Source: Synechococcus sp. BSA11S
GTDB taxonomy: Bacteria; Cyanobacteriota; Cyanobacteriia; PCC-6307; Cyanobiaceae
Direction: 5' to 3'
DNA: 64,000 nt
NCBI RefSeq assembly: GCF_014224355.1
Contig: NZ_VNWP01000013.1
Location: forward strand, 1-64,000
A model generated the notes under the pieces. The model made no database searches. It worked only from the letters and a program-made list of their open reading frames with translations, and was not told where the DNA came from. This document shows positions 44,866-54,052 of the stretch, piece after piece. Numbering within the stretch: position 1 is the first letter of the stretch; each line of letters starts with the position of its first letter. The position numbers and the translations under genes are program-made.

Positions 44866-45237
44866 ATGTCCGACGCCCCCTCCGCCACGGCCGCCCCCAG
44901 CAGTGAAAGCCTGGAGTTGATCCGGCGTTTCGCCGAGGCCTACGCCAAGCGGACCGACACCTATTTCTGCAGCGATCCCGGGGTGACTGCGGTGGTGCTC
45001 GAAGGCCTGGCCCGCCACAAGGAGCAACTGGGCGCGGCCCTCTGTCCCTGCCGCCACTACGAAGACAAGCAGGCCGAAGCGGAGCAGGCGTTCTGGAACT
45101 GCCCCTGCGTGCCCATGCGGGAGCGAAAGGAGTGCCACTGCATGCTGTTCCTCACCGAAGACAATCCCTTCCGTGGAGAGGGACAGACAATCGGCCTCGA
45201 TGAGATCAAGGCCCACACTGCACCTCCTGCCGCCTGA
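44866..45237 (+). CDS. ftrC: Ferredoxin-thioredoxin reductase catalytic chain
   Basis: The 123-residue product carries the seven conserved cysteines of FTR in [26 protein letters not shown] and ECHCMLFL, which hold the 4Fe-4S cluster and active disulfide. It takes electrons from photosystem I-reduced ferredoxin to reduce thioredoxin, with a small variable chain encoded elsewhere. It is the first gene of the suf operon, 5 bp before sufB, and so probably under SufR control. Confidence 0.95.
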   Translation: MSDAPSATAAPSSESLELIRRFAEAYAKRTDTYFCSDPGVTAVVLEGLARHKEQLGAALCPCRHYEDKQAEAEQAFWNCPCVPMRERKECHCMLFLTEDNPFRGEGQTIGLDEIKAHTAPPAA

Positions 45238-45242
45238 CCACC

Positions 45243-46685
45243 ATGAGCAGCTCCACCAGCGTCGATGATCTGGTCAGTCAGCCATACAAATATGGTTTCG
45301 TCACTGATATCGAAACCGACAAGATCGACAAGGGTCTGAGTGAAGATGTCGTCCGGCTGATTTCCTCGAAGAACCACGAGCCTCAGTTTCTGCTTGATTT
45401 TCGCCTTCGGGCTTATGAGCAGTGGCTGCGCATGGAGGAGCCTGATTGGGCGTCCATCGGATACCCGGCCATCGACTATCAGGACATCATCTACTACGCC
45501 GCTCCCCGTCAGCAGGAGAAGAAGGCCAGCCTGGATGAGGTGGATCCGAAGTTGCTGGAAACCTTCGACAAACTCGGCATCCCCCTCAGCGAGCAGAAGC
45601 GGCTCAGCAATGTTGCTGTTGATGCAGTCTTCGACAGCGTCTCGATTGCCACCACCTACCGCGAGAAGCTCGCCGAGCACGGTGTGATCTTCTGCTCGAT
45701 CAGCGAGGCCGTCAAGGATCATCCCGAGTTGATCGAGCGCTATCTCGGCACTGTCGTTCCCTGCAACGACAACTTCTTCGCGGCGCTCAATTCCGCTGTC
45801 TTCAGTGACGGCTCCTTCGTGTTCATCCCAAAGGGCGTGGAATGCCCGATGGAGCTCTCCACTTATTTTCGCATCAATTCCGGCGATACGGGCCAGTTCG
45901 AGCGCACCTTGATCGTGGCTGAAGAAGGTGCTTCGGTCAGTTACCTGGAGGGTTGCACCGCCCCGATGTTCGACACCAACCAGCTGCATGCTGCTGTGGT
46001 GGAGCTGGTGGCTCTCGATGATGCCACCATCAAATACTCCACTGTCCAGAACTGGTATGCGGGCGATGAGAACGGTGTGGGCGGCATCTACAACTTCGTG
46101 ACCAAGCGTGGCCAGTGCCGGGGCGACCGCAGCCACATCAGCTGGACCCAGGTGGAAACCGGTTCAGCGATCACCTGGAAGTATCCCAGTTGCGTGCTTC
46201 AGGGGGCTCATTCGGTCGGTGAGTTCTACTCCGTGGCGCTCACCAACAACTGTCAGCAGGCCGATACGGGCACCAAGATGGTGCACGTGGGTCCAAACAC
46301 CCGATCCACGATCGTGAGCAAGGGCATCAGCGCCGGCCGTTCCTCCAACAGTTACAGGGGGCTGGTTCAGATCGGCCCCAAGGCCCAGGGAGCTCGCAAT
46401 TACAGCCAGTGCGATTCGATGCTGATCGGCGATCAGGCGGGTGCCAACACCTATCCGTACATCCGCTCTCAGCAACCTGAGGCCAATGTGGAGCATGAGG
46501 CCAGCACCTGCCGCATCTCCGCGGATCAGCTCTTCTACCTGCAGAGCCGAGGCATCGGCTTTGAGGAGGCGGTGTCCATGATGGTGAGCGGTTTCTGCCG
46601 GGATGTGTTCAATCAGCTGCCGATGGAATTCGCTGCTGAGGCCGACAAGCTCCTGGCCCTGAAGCTGGAGGGCTCGGTGGGCTGA
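45243..46685 (+). CDS. sufB: Fe-S cluster assembly scaffold SufB
   Basis: The 480-residue protein shows the SufB pattern: [12 protein letters not shown] opening, the beta-helix core, [21 protein letters not shown] and the final [19 protein letters not shown] segment with the conserved cysteine. It forms the SufBC2D complex on which clusters are built. Length is standard. It is 5 bp behind ftrC. Confidence 0.97.
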   Translation: MSSSTSVDDLVSQPYKYGFVTDIETDKIDKGLSEDVVRLISSKNHEPQFLLDFRLRAYEQWLRMEEPDWASIGYPAIDYQDIIYYAAPRQQEKKASLDEVDPKLLETFDKLGIPLSEQKRLSNVAVDAVFDSVSIATTYREKLAEHGVIFCSISEAVKDHPELIERYLGTVVPCNDNFFAALNSAVFSDGSFVFIPKGVECPMELSTYFRINSGDTGQFERTLIVAEEGASVSYLEGCTAPMFDTNQLHAAVVELVALDDATIKYSTVQNWYAGDENGVGGIYNFVTKRGQCRGDRSHISWTQVETGSAITWKYPSCVLQGAHSVGEFYSVALTNNCQQADTGTKMVHVGPNTRSTIVSKGISAGRSSNSYRGLVQIGPKAQGARNYSQCDSMLIGDQAGANTYPYIRSQQPEANVEHEASTCRISADQLFYLQSRGIGFEEAVSMMVSGFCRDVFNQLPMEFAAEADKLLALKLEGSVG

Positions 46686-46766
46686 AGCAGTCCCGGCCAT
46701 CGGCCAAAGGTTTTGTCCCCCTGGAGCTTGGCTCCTTTCTTTGTTCTTTCCCTTGTTCCGTCAGCT

Positions 46767-47555
46767 GTGATTCGCCCCGACGCCGATACCCTCCTCGAGA
46801 TCGTTGACCTTCAGGCCCGCGTGGAGGACAAGCCGATCCTCAAGGGTGTGAACCTCACGATCAAGGCTGGAGAGATCCACGCCGTGATGGGCCGCAACGG
46901 CAGCGGCAAGAGCACCCTCTCCAAGGTGCTGGCGGGCCATCCCGCTTACACCGTCACCGGCGGCAGCGTGCGTTACCGCGGCGCTGACCTGCTTGATCTC
47001 GAACCGGAGCAGCGGGCTCGGCTGGGACTGTTCCTTGGGTTCCAGTATCCCGTGGAGATCCCCGGGGTGAGCAACCTCGAGTTTCTTCGGGTGTCCACCA
47101 ATGCCCGTCGCCTCGAGAAAGGAGAGGAGGAGCTCGACACCTTCGCCTTCGAAGACCTGGTGCGTGAGCGTCTGGAGGTGGTGCAGATGGATCCGGCCTT
47201 CCTGGATCGCAGCGTGAATGAGGGCTTCTCCGGCGGCGAGAAGAAGCGCAACGAGATTCTGCAGATGGCCCTGCTGGATCCCGTGGTGGCGATCCTCGAT
47301 GAAACCGATTCCGGCCTCGACATCGACGCCCTGCGCATTGTGGCCGGTGGTGTGAATCATCTCGCCAGCCCCGAGAACGCCACCCTCCTGATCACTCACT
47401 ACCAGCGCCTTCTGGATGTGATCACTCCTGACTATGTGCATGTCATGGCCGGCGGCCGCATCCTGCGAACCGGCGGCAAGGAGCTGGCGCTGGAGCTTGA
47501 AGATCGCGGCTACGACTGGGTGGACCAGGAGCTGGCCGTGCTGGAGGTGGCCTGA
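46767..47555 (+). CDS. sufC: Fe-S cluster assembly ATPase SufC
   Basis: The 262-residue ABC-type ATPase has Walker [15 protein letters not shown], signature [13 protein letters not shown], Walker [16 protein letters not shown] and the SufC hallmark [13 protein letters not shown]. The GTG at 46767 ([12 protein letters not shown]) gives family length; the open frame upstream to 46713 is not typical. It ends in a TGATG overlap with sufD. Confidence 0.96.
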   Translation: MIRPDADTLLEIVDLQARVEDKPILKGVNLTIKAGEIHAVMGRNGSGKSTLSKVLAGHPAYTVTGGSVRYRGADLLDLEPEQRARLGLFLGFQYPVEIPGVSNLEFLRVSTNARRLEKGEEELDTFAFEDLVRERLEVVQMDPAFLDRSVNEGFSGGEKKRNEILQMALLDPVVAILDETDSGLDIDALRIVAGGVNHLASPENATLLITHYQRLLDVITPDYVHVMAGGRILRTGGKELALELEDRGYDWVDQELAVLEVA

Positions 47556-48814
47556 TGGTGGCTTCGATCCCCAGCACTGGTGCCGTGGCCGCCACCACGT
47601 GGGTGACCTCCTTTCTCCAGCAGCTTCCCGCTCCGTCTGGTGAGATGGAAGCTGTTCAGTGGCGTGGCCGTGAGGCCCTCTCCCGCCAGCCGTTGCCCTC
47701 GCGCCGCCAGGAAGACTGGCGTTTCACCGACCTGGCGCCGCTCACGGCCCTTGCCCCGGCCTTCGAGCAGACCACCAGCCCTCTTCCCTCGTCATGGCCT
47801 GAGCCGGCAGCCGATGTGCTGCGTCTTCGGCTCGATGCCCCCGGGGATCCTCTGACCGGCCAGAGCCTGCCCGCCGGTCTCTCGCTTCTGAGCAGTGAGG
47901 AGGTGCAGCAGGCTCTGGGCCACACCCTGGCCACCTGCAATTGCGAGCAACACTGGCCGGTGGAGCTCAACCAGGCCACGGCCACCCGGGTGCTGGCCCT
48001 GCGGGTGAGTGGTGCGGTGGCCACCACCCTCGAGCTGGTGAGCGAAGCCACCGGCGATGGCGTGCTGCGCCCCGTGAGAGTGCTGCTGCTGCTGGAGGAG
48101 AAAGCCAGCCTCGATGTGCTGCAGGTGCAGCTCGGTGCCGGTGCCAGCCTCTCGAGCCTGGTTCTCGAAGCCCATCTGGGCCGCGAATCACAGCTGCGCC
48201 ACGGTCTGCTGGCCCTGGGTGAGGGCCCGGCCTGCCTGCTGGCTCATCTGGCGGTGGAGCAGGAGCCCCGCAGCCGGCTGGAGTCGGTTTGGGCCAGCCA
48301 CGGCTGGGCGCTCTCCCGCTTCGAGCCGCGGGTGGTGCAGGTGGATGGCGAGGCCACCACCAACCTCAAGGCCCTGCAACTGGCCGATGGCCAGCAACTG
48401 GTGGACACCCACAGCCGTGTGGAATTCCGCGGGCCGGAGGGGCAGCTGGATCAGCTGCACAAGGCGATCGCCGACGACCGAGGCCGCAGCGTGTTCAACG
48501 GGGCCGTGAAGGTGCCACGGGCCGCCCAGCGCACCAAGGCCGCCCAGCTCAGCCGCAACCTGCTGCTCTCCAGCCAGGCCCGCATCGACACCAAGCCGGA
48601 GCTCGAAATCGTGGCCGACGACGTGCGCTGCGCCCATGGCGCCACGGTGAGCCGGCTCCAGACCGATGAACTCTTCTACCTGCAGAGCCGGGGGCTCTCG
48701 GCTGCCGTGGCCGCCGGGCTGCTCAAGCGTGGCTTCTGCGAGGAAGTGCTGCGCACGCTGCCTGGTGCGGCCGTCGCCTGGAGCCCGTTGCAGCGTCTGC
48801 TGGGGGAGGGCTGA
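47555..48814 (+). CDS. sufD: Fe-S cluster assembly protein SufD
   Basis: The 419-residue protein has the SufD/SufB-type beta-helix with RRQEDWRFTDL near the start and TNLKALQLADGQQLVDTHSRVE, then [23 protein letters not shown] and FCEEVLRTLPG at the end. It is the SufB paralogue in the SufBCD complex. It is coupled to sufC and followed by sufS after 5 bp. Confidence 0.95.
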   Translation: MVASIPSTGAVAATTWVTSFLQQLPAPSGEMEAVQWRGREALSRQPLPSRRQEDWRFTDLAPLTALAPAFEQTTSPLPSSWPEPAADVLRLRLDAPGDPLTGQSLPAGLSLLSSEEVQQALGHTLATCNCEQHWPVELNQATATRVLALRVSGAVATTLELVSEATGDGVLRPVRVLLLLEEKASLDVLQVQLGAGASLSSLVLEAHLGRESQLRHGLLALGEGPACLLAHLAVEQEPRSRLESVWASHGWALSRFEPRVVQVDGEATTNLKALQLADGQQLVDTHSRVEFRGPEGQLDQLHKAIADDRGRSVFNGAVKVPRAAQRTKAAQLSRNLLLSSQARIDTKPELEIVADDVRCAHGATVSRLQTDELFYLQSRGLSAAVAAGLLKRGFCEEVLRTLPGAAVAWSPLQRLLGEG

Positions 48815-48819
48815 TCACA

Positions 48820-50151
48820 ATGCCGTACATCGCCTCCGCCCCTCTCTCCAAGCCCGCCGACCTGATCAAGGCCGCTGACCATTCCTCAGTTTCTGCCCAG
48901 GCCGGCCCTGATGATCTGGCGGCCCTCACCCGTGCTGATTTTCCGCTGCTGGCGGATCAGGCCTGCCTGGGGCAGCCCCTGATCTATCTCGATCACGCCG
49001 CCACCAGCCAGAAACCCCGGGCGGTGCTCGATGCCCTGCAGCGCTACTACACCCACGACAACGCCAACGTGCACCGGGGGGCCCACCAGCTCAGCGCCCG
49101 GGCCACCGATGCCTTCGAAGGCGCCCGCGACAAGACCGCCCGCTTCGTTGGCGCCGCCACTCCACGGGAGATCGTGTTCACCCGCAATGCCAGCGAGGCG
49201 ATCAACCTGGTGGCCCGCAGCTGGGGTGATGCCTTTCTGCGACCTGGCGATGAGATCCTGCTCACGGTGATGGAGCACCACAGCAACCTGGTGCCCTGGC
49301 AGCAGCTGGCTGAGCGCATGGGTGTCCGGTTGCGCCATGCCGGCCTCACCGCCAGCGGTGAACTGGATCTTGATGATCTGCGCAGTCAGATCAGCGAGCG
49401 CACCCGGCTGGTGAGCGTGGTGCAGATCAGCAACACCCTGGGCTGCCACAACCCGATCAGCGCGATTGCCGAGCTCACCCACGCCGCCGGCGCCCTTTTG
49501 CTGGTGGATGCCTGCCAGAGCCTGCCGCACCTGCCGGTGAACGTTCAGAACCTCAGGGCTGATTTCCTGGTGGGCTCCTCCCACAAGCTCTGTGGCCCCA
49601 CGGGCATGGGCTTTCTCTGGGCGCGGGAGGCGCTGCTCGAGGCGATGCCGCCGTTCCTGGGCGGTGGCGAAATGATCCAGGATGTGTACCTCGACCACAG
49701 CACCTGGGCGGAGCTGCCCCACAAGTTCGAAGCGGGAACCCCGGCCATCGGCGAGGCCGTGGGCATGGGTGCGGCGCTCGACTATCTGAGTGCACTTGGT
49801 CTTGATCGCATCCACGCCTGGGAACAGCGGCTCACCGCCCATCTGTTCCAGCGCCTGCAGGCAATCGAAGGGCTCAGAGTGCTTGGCCCCACCCCCCAGC
49901 AACAGCCCGACCGTGGTGCCCTGGCCGCCTTCGTGGTGGAAGGTCTCCATGCCAACGATCTCGCCGCCTTGCTGGATGCCAGCGGCATCTGCATCCGCAG
50001 TGGCCATCACTGCACCCAGCCCCTCCATCGCCACTACGGAATCAGCGGTTCGGCGCGCGCCAGCCTCAGCTTCACCACAACACTCGCAGAGATCGACCGC
50101 TTCGCCGAGGAGCTGGAGAGCAGCGTGGCCTTCCTGCGCGAGCACAGCTGA
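48820..50151 (+). CDS. sufS: Cysteine desulfurase SufS
   Basis: The 443-residue PLP enzyme has YLDHAATSQKPRAVLDAL, the HHSNLVPWQ motif, the PLP lysine in VGSSHKLCGPTGMGF and the persulfide cysteine in IRSGHHCTQPLH, typical of group II (SufS) desulfurases. It mobilises sulfur from cysteine for cluster assembly. A 30-residue N-terminal extension precedes the core. No sufE gene is in the window. Confidence 0.95.
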   Translation: MPYIASAPLSKPADLIKAADHSSVSAQAGPDDLAALTRADFPLLADQACLGQPLIYLDHAATSQKPRAVLDALQRYYTHDNANVHRGAHQLSARATDAFEGARDKTARFVGAATPREIVFTRNASEAINLVARSWGDAFLRPGDEILLTVMEHHSNLVPWQQLAERMGVRLRHAGLTASGELDLDDLRSQISERTRLVSVVQISNTLGCHNPISAIAELTHAAGALLLVDACQSLPHLPVNVQNLRADFLVGSSHKLCGPTGMGFLWAREALLEAMPPFLGGGEMIQDVYLDHSTWAELPHKFEAGTPAIGEAVGMGAALDYLSALGLDRIHAWEQRLTAHLFQRLQAIEGLRVLGPTPQQQPDRGALAAFVVEGLHANDLAALLDASGICIRSGHHCTQPLHRHYGISGSARASLSFTTTLAEIDRFAEELESSVAFLREHS

Positions 50152-50166
50152 GCGGCAGGCCCTTTG

Positions 50167-50562
50167 ATGCTGGAGCTCGTGGCGGCGCTGCTGATCGATC
50201 TCTCCGAGCAGAAGCTCTATGCCTACGACGACCAGCAACGGTTGCTCTACGCCGCCCTGGTCTCCACGGGCAGCCCTGTGACACCAACCCCCACCGGGCG
50301 GTTTCAGATCGGCAGCAAGTACAGCGAAACGCCGCTGGTGGGTCCCGACTACCGCATCCCCGCCGTGCCGAACGTGATGTGCCTCAGTGGCGGCGGCCTG
50401 GTTCCGGATCGCCTCTGCCTGCATCCGGCCCCCTGGCAGGAGAGGGCCGGTCAGTGCTTCGGTGTGGCCCGCAGCCACGGCTGCATCCGCACCACGAGCG
50501 CCACGGCCCGCTGGCTGTTTTCGCGCACGGCTGTGGGCACGCCGGTCGAGATTCGCCCCTGA
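50167..50562 (+). CDS. Short L,D-transpeptidase (YkuD domain)
   Basis: The 131-residue product is almost only a YkuD domain: LLIDLSEQKLYAYDDQQ at the start, STGSPVTPTPTGRFQI and the catalytic SHGCIRTTSATA motif with His and Cys. L,D-transpeptidases cross-link peptidoglycan or attach envelope proteins in the periplasm. No signal peptide or membrane anchor is visible, which is odd for this activity. It is 15 bp behind sufS and likely co-transcribed. A TTG at 50164 is an alternative start. Confidence 0.85.
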   Translation: MLELVAALLIDLSEQKLYAYDDQQRLLYAALVSTGSPVTPTPTGRFQIGSKYSETPLVGPDYRIPAVPNVMCLSGGGLVPDRLCLHPAPWQERAGQCFGVARSHGCIRTTSATARWLFSRTAVGTPVEIRP

Positions 50563-50710
50563 GGGCCAACGCACCGAGTTTGCGGAATGTTGGCATCAAG
50601 CTTGAGACCCTCAGCCTCTCGATGGAGACTGGTTCAATGGAGTGCCGCTTGGATTTTGTGCTCAGCATGATCATTGTCTCGGCAGTCTTTGGTCACTGAA
50701 ATTAAGGCGC

Positions 50711-51037
50711 ATGGGTTTTCATCCAACAGTGATGCTCCTGATTGGAGGAGTCATTCTCACTCTCGGTGATCTCGCCATCAAGACCTGGATTATCAAGGAG
50801 AATCGACCGGCTTTCTGGCTGGGCATGATGATCTATGCGGTGGGCATGGCCATCCTCGCCCATACCTTTCGCTATAGGAATATCGCTACGGCATCAATCA
50901 TCTGTGTGGTTTTTAACGTGATCACACTGATTCTGGCGACAAGACTGATCTACGGCGAGAATATCAGCAAGCAGCAGTATGTGGGAATGGCGGTGGGAGT
51001 GTTGGCGATCATCATCCTGGAATCTGATCAGGCCTGA
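50711..51037 (+). CDS. SMR/DMT-like four-helix membrane protein
   Basis: The 108-residue product has four hydrophobic helices and a Glu in RLIYGENISKQQYVGMAV, the segment resembling the G-E-xSxxQ-xG pattern before the last helix of small DMT transporters. It could act as a dimeric carrier or be half of a pair. It lacks the helix-1 Glu of EmrE. The A/T content is higher than in neighbours and the 148 bp upstream hold no gene, signs of transfer. The ATG at 50711 is preferred; a frame is open from 50642. Confidence 0.72.
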   Translation: MGFHPTVMLLIGGVILTLGDLAIKTWIIKENRPAFWLGMMIYAVGMAILAHTFRYRNIATASIICVVFNVITLILATRLIYGENISKQQYVGMAVGVLAIIILESDQA

Positions 51038-51043
51038 GTTGAT

Positions 51044-51757
51044 TCAGCGGGGTGTGAGCCTGGCGAGGGCTTCGGCCCGGTGCTGTCCACGCCAGAGCCA
51101 CTGCCAGTCCCAGCCGCAGGCCTCTGCCGTGCGCTGGATGGCTGCCGCATCGGCGGGGTGATCGAAGCTGCTGAGGTGATCGATCACCTGCTGACTTTCC
51201 TCGGCGGAGAGGGCCTGCCAGCCCCGGCGGATGCGTTGCACATAGCGCTGCAGATAGCTGTCGCGACTTTCGCCGGATTCCCGGAACACATCGGCCCAGA
51301 GCAGCATCCCGCCGGGGGCCAGCTGAGAGTGCGCCCCCGAGAGAAACTGGCCTTTCTGCTCGTCGCTGAGGTGATGCACAGCAAAGGAGCTGTGGAGGAG
51401 ATCCACCGGGCCGCTCCCGTTGGCGCCTGGATCGAGCGCCCAGGAGAGCAGGTCCTGCGCGCGCCAGCTGCAGGGGTAGGGCACGTCCTTCAACTGGGCA
51501 GCGGCGCGGGGCAGCACGGGCGCGCAACAATCAAGCCCCAGGTAGGAGCCCAGGGGTAAGCGGCGCAGCAGAGAGGCCAGCAGGGCGAGATCGCCACAGC
51601 CGAGATCGACCATGCGTGGTGGTGGCTGACCTTCCGGTCGCTCAGCCAGCCAGCCCTCGATGGCCGTCGAGGTTGCCGCTGAGAGCGCCTGGTGCTCCAT
51701 CAGATCGGCATCCACCACCCGGCGGTAGGTGCTCCATTGGTGTTCGAAGAGGTCCAT
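51044..51757 (-). CDS. Class I SAM-dependent methyltransferase
   Basis: The 237-residue protein has the SAM motif I VDLGCGDLALLASLL (about residue 50), an acidic residue after the next strand in YLGLDCCAP, a motif IV-like DLLHSSFAVHHLSDEQK and GGMLLWADVFRE. The HHL stretch and lack of a substrate domain put it among small-molecule methyltransferases of unknown target. It converges on the SMR-like gene with 6 bp between. The 279-bp region upstream (51758-52036) holds no convincing gene. Confidence 0.85.
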   Translation of the reverse strand: MDLFEHQWSTYRRVVDADLMEHQALSAATSTAIEGWLAERPEGQPPPRMVDLGCGDLALLASLLRRLPLGSYLGLDCCAPVLPRAAAQLKDVPYPCSWRAQDLLSWALDPGANGSGPVDLLHSSFAVHHLSDEQKGQFLSGAHSQLAPGGMLLWADVFRESGESRDSYLQRYVQRIRRGWQALSAEESQQVIDHLSSFDHPADAAAIQRTAEACGWDWQWLWRGQHRAEALARLTPR

Positions 51758-52036
51758 GCCGGACTCAGGCCTCAGGGGCGGTCTGCCGCCGATCCTGCGG
51801 TGAGCGTAGGCCGCTTGGCTGGGGAACCCCAGGCTGGCTGGCCGTGTCCCCAGATGAGCTCTAGGCCCATTGGGGAACGTTCATCGTTGCTCCACTGACA
51901 ATTGGAGGATATCTCGATCAATTTCGCGTCGCTTGTATGTTTCAAGGGAAGGATGGTCCTATCGTCCCTGAGCATCTGCGCGCGGTTGATCTTGAACGGC
52001 TGCTGAGAGCACATTGGGTTACGGGTAGCCATCGCC

Positions 52037-52874
52037 ATGACAAAACCAACACCAATTCCAACGCCAACTTTTCGCGACTTTGAGTATGCCGGTTGGAGCA
52101 ACCAAAGCATCTGCGAAACATACGATCACCACTTCGGGGCCGTTGCGCGGCAATCGATCGAAGCGTTGCTGGATGCTGCCGCTGTAAGCAAAGGCACTCG
52201 GATTCTGGACGTCTGCACCGGTGCCGGTTATGGCGCCGGGTTGGCTGCAGAACGTGGAGTGTTAGCCACCGGCATTGATTTTCCGCAGCTCAAGTTGAAT
52301 TGGCGCGAGCGCATTATCCAGCGGCGACTTTCCAGGAAGGAGATGGAACGTCTCTCCCTTTTTCGGGCGAAACTTTCGACAGCGTGATCAACAGCATTGG
52401 GATGCCTCACTTCGCCGATCCCGATGCGGCGATCGGCGAAGCATGTCGGGTTTTGGGAAAAGGAGGAAAGTTCGCTTTCACTGTCTATGACGCCCCCGAG
52501 CGGTCCGTGGGCTTCGGAGCGGTGTATCAGGCGGTGAAGGAACATGGAACAATGAACGTCGGGCTCCCGCAAGGTCCTAATTTTTTTTTCTTTCCAGTGA
52601 TCCCGTCGAGTCCACCAATAGACTCGCTGCCGCTGGATTCGGGTCCATCAAGATCATTGTCCAACCCCAGGTATGGCGGCTTACCTCTCCTGACGAGGCG
52701 TTTGAGGCCGTTCTGCAAGGGGCGGTGCCTGCGGCAGCGACGCTGAAAGCACAGGCGTCTGAACTACTGCCCAGGATACGCCCGACGATTTTCGAAAGAC
52801 TGGGCGAGTACAAGCGGGAAAGCCTCTGCGAAGTGCCCACGCCCGTGGTGCTCGCCTCCGCCACAAGGCCATGA
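52037..52874 (+). pseudogene. SAM methyltransferase broken by two -1 frameshifts
   Basis: Three frames together encode one class I methyltransferase. Frame 1 from ATG 52037 gives RILDVCTGAGYGAG and LATGIDF; after the T-run at 52279-52282 the homology continues in a second frame as ELARAHYPAATFQEGDG and INSIGMPHFADPD; after the T-rich tract near 52578-52590 it continues in a third frame as SSDPVESTNRLAAAGFG, ending at TGA 52872-52874. Each break is repaired by adding one T in a T-run. Either a decaying gene or two homopolymer sequencing errors. Confidence 0.85.
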
Positions 52875-53005
52875 TGCATGTAGGAATCCGGGGCCGCATG
52901 ACCCTCCTTTGTCGCCGACGCGCCCGAGCCCATGGCTGATGGCGATGCGGCTAGCTGTTTCTGGCAGACTTGGATCTCATTGGATCGGACAGGTGGGTGC
53001 CAAGC

Positions 53006-54019
53006 ATGAATGAGCAGTTGAATCCAGATAAAATCCTCCAGACTGGCCTCGCGTTCTGGGCATCAAAAACGTTGTTGAGCGCCGTTGAAATCGGTCTGTT
53101 CAGCGAACTCTCCCGCGGCCCAGAGAGCCTCGAAAGACTGGCCGGCCGCCTTGGCCTGCATCCACGTTCGGCCCGGGACTTCCTCGATGCCCTGGTGGCG
53201 TTGGGCTTCTTGACCCGCACAGACGACGGGTACTCCAACACCCCTGAAACGGACCTCTTCCTCGACCGAAACAAGCTCTCGTATCTGGGTGGAATCCTCG
53301 AGATGGCCAACCACCGCCTCTATCCGTTCTGGAGCAATCTCACGGAAGCGCTTCGAACCGGGCAACCGCAGAATGAAGCCAAGTCTGGCGGTCCCGGACT
53401 CTTCGAAATCCTGTATGCAGATCCGTCGCGTCTCAAAGAATTCCTCGCCGCCATGTCAGGGATCAGCCACGGCGCGAACATGAAGATCGCAAGGACTTTT
53501 CCCTGGAAGAATTACCATACATTCGTTGATGTGGGCACTGCGCAGGGTGATCTTGCGGCGCAGATCGTGCTGGCGAACCCTCATCTTCGGGGAGAGGGCT
53601 TCGACCTGCCCGAAGTGGCGCCGATCTTCGAGGAGTACATCGAGGTACTCGGGGTCAAAGACCGCCTGACTTTCGTGCCGGGCAGCTTCTTCACCCACGA
53701 CATTCCTCCGGCTGAGGTGATCCTGATGGGACACATCCTTCATGACTGGGATCTGCCAACCAAGAAGATGCTGATCAGAAAAGCCTTCGACGCCCTGCCC
53801 ACTGGTGGTTCCCTTGTTGTGTATGAGGCAATTATTGATGATGACCGCTCGAAAAACGCATTTGGCTTGATGATGAGTCTGAACATGCTGATCGAGACGT
53901 CAGGTGGCTTCGACTACACAGGTGCTGACTGCATTGAATGGATGCGCGACGCTGGGTTCTCTTCAACCTGGGTCGAGCCACTGGTCGGTCCTGACTCGAT
54001 GGTGGTTGGCATCAAGTAG
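53006..54019 (+). CDS. O-methyltransferase with N-terminal dimerisation domain
   Basis: The 337-residue protein has a winged-helix dimerisation domain ([56 protein letters not shown]) and a SAM domain with [15 protein letters not shown], then [19 protein letters not shown] and [11 protein letters not shown], the COMT/hydroxyneurosporene-type methyltransferase layout. It should methylate a hydroxyl of a small aromatic or polyketide-like compound. ATG 53006; the open frame to 52970 is less likely. Together with the broken methyltransferase it looks like part of an acquired patch. Confidence 0.88.
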   Translation: MNEQLNPDKILQTGLAFWASKTLLSAVEIGLFSELSRGPESLERLAGRLGLHPRSARDFLDALVALGFLTRTDDGYSNTPETDLFLDRNKLSYLGGILEMANHRLYPFWSNLTEALRTGQPQNEAKSGGPGLFEILYADPSRLKEFLAAMSGISHGANMKIARTFPWKNYHTFVDVGTAQGDLAAQIVLANPHLRGEGFDLPEVAPIFEEYIEVLGVKDRLTFVPGSFFTHDIPPAEVILMGHILHDWDLPTKKMLIRKAFDALPTGGSLVVYEAIIDDDRSKNAFGLMMSLNMLIETSGGFDYTGADCIEWMRDAGFSSTWVEPLVGPDSMVVGIK

Positions 54020-54052
54020 CCAAGCGTTGATCCTTGCCCTGGAGTCACTGCC

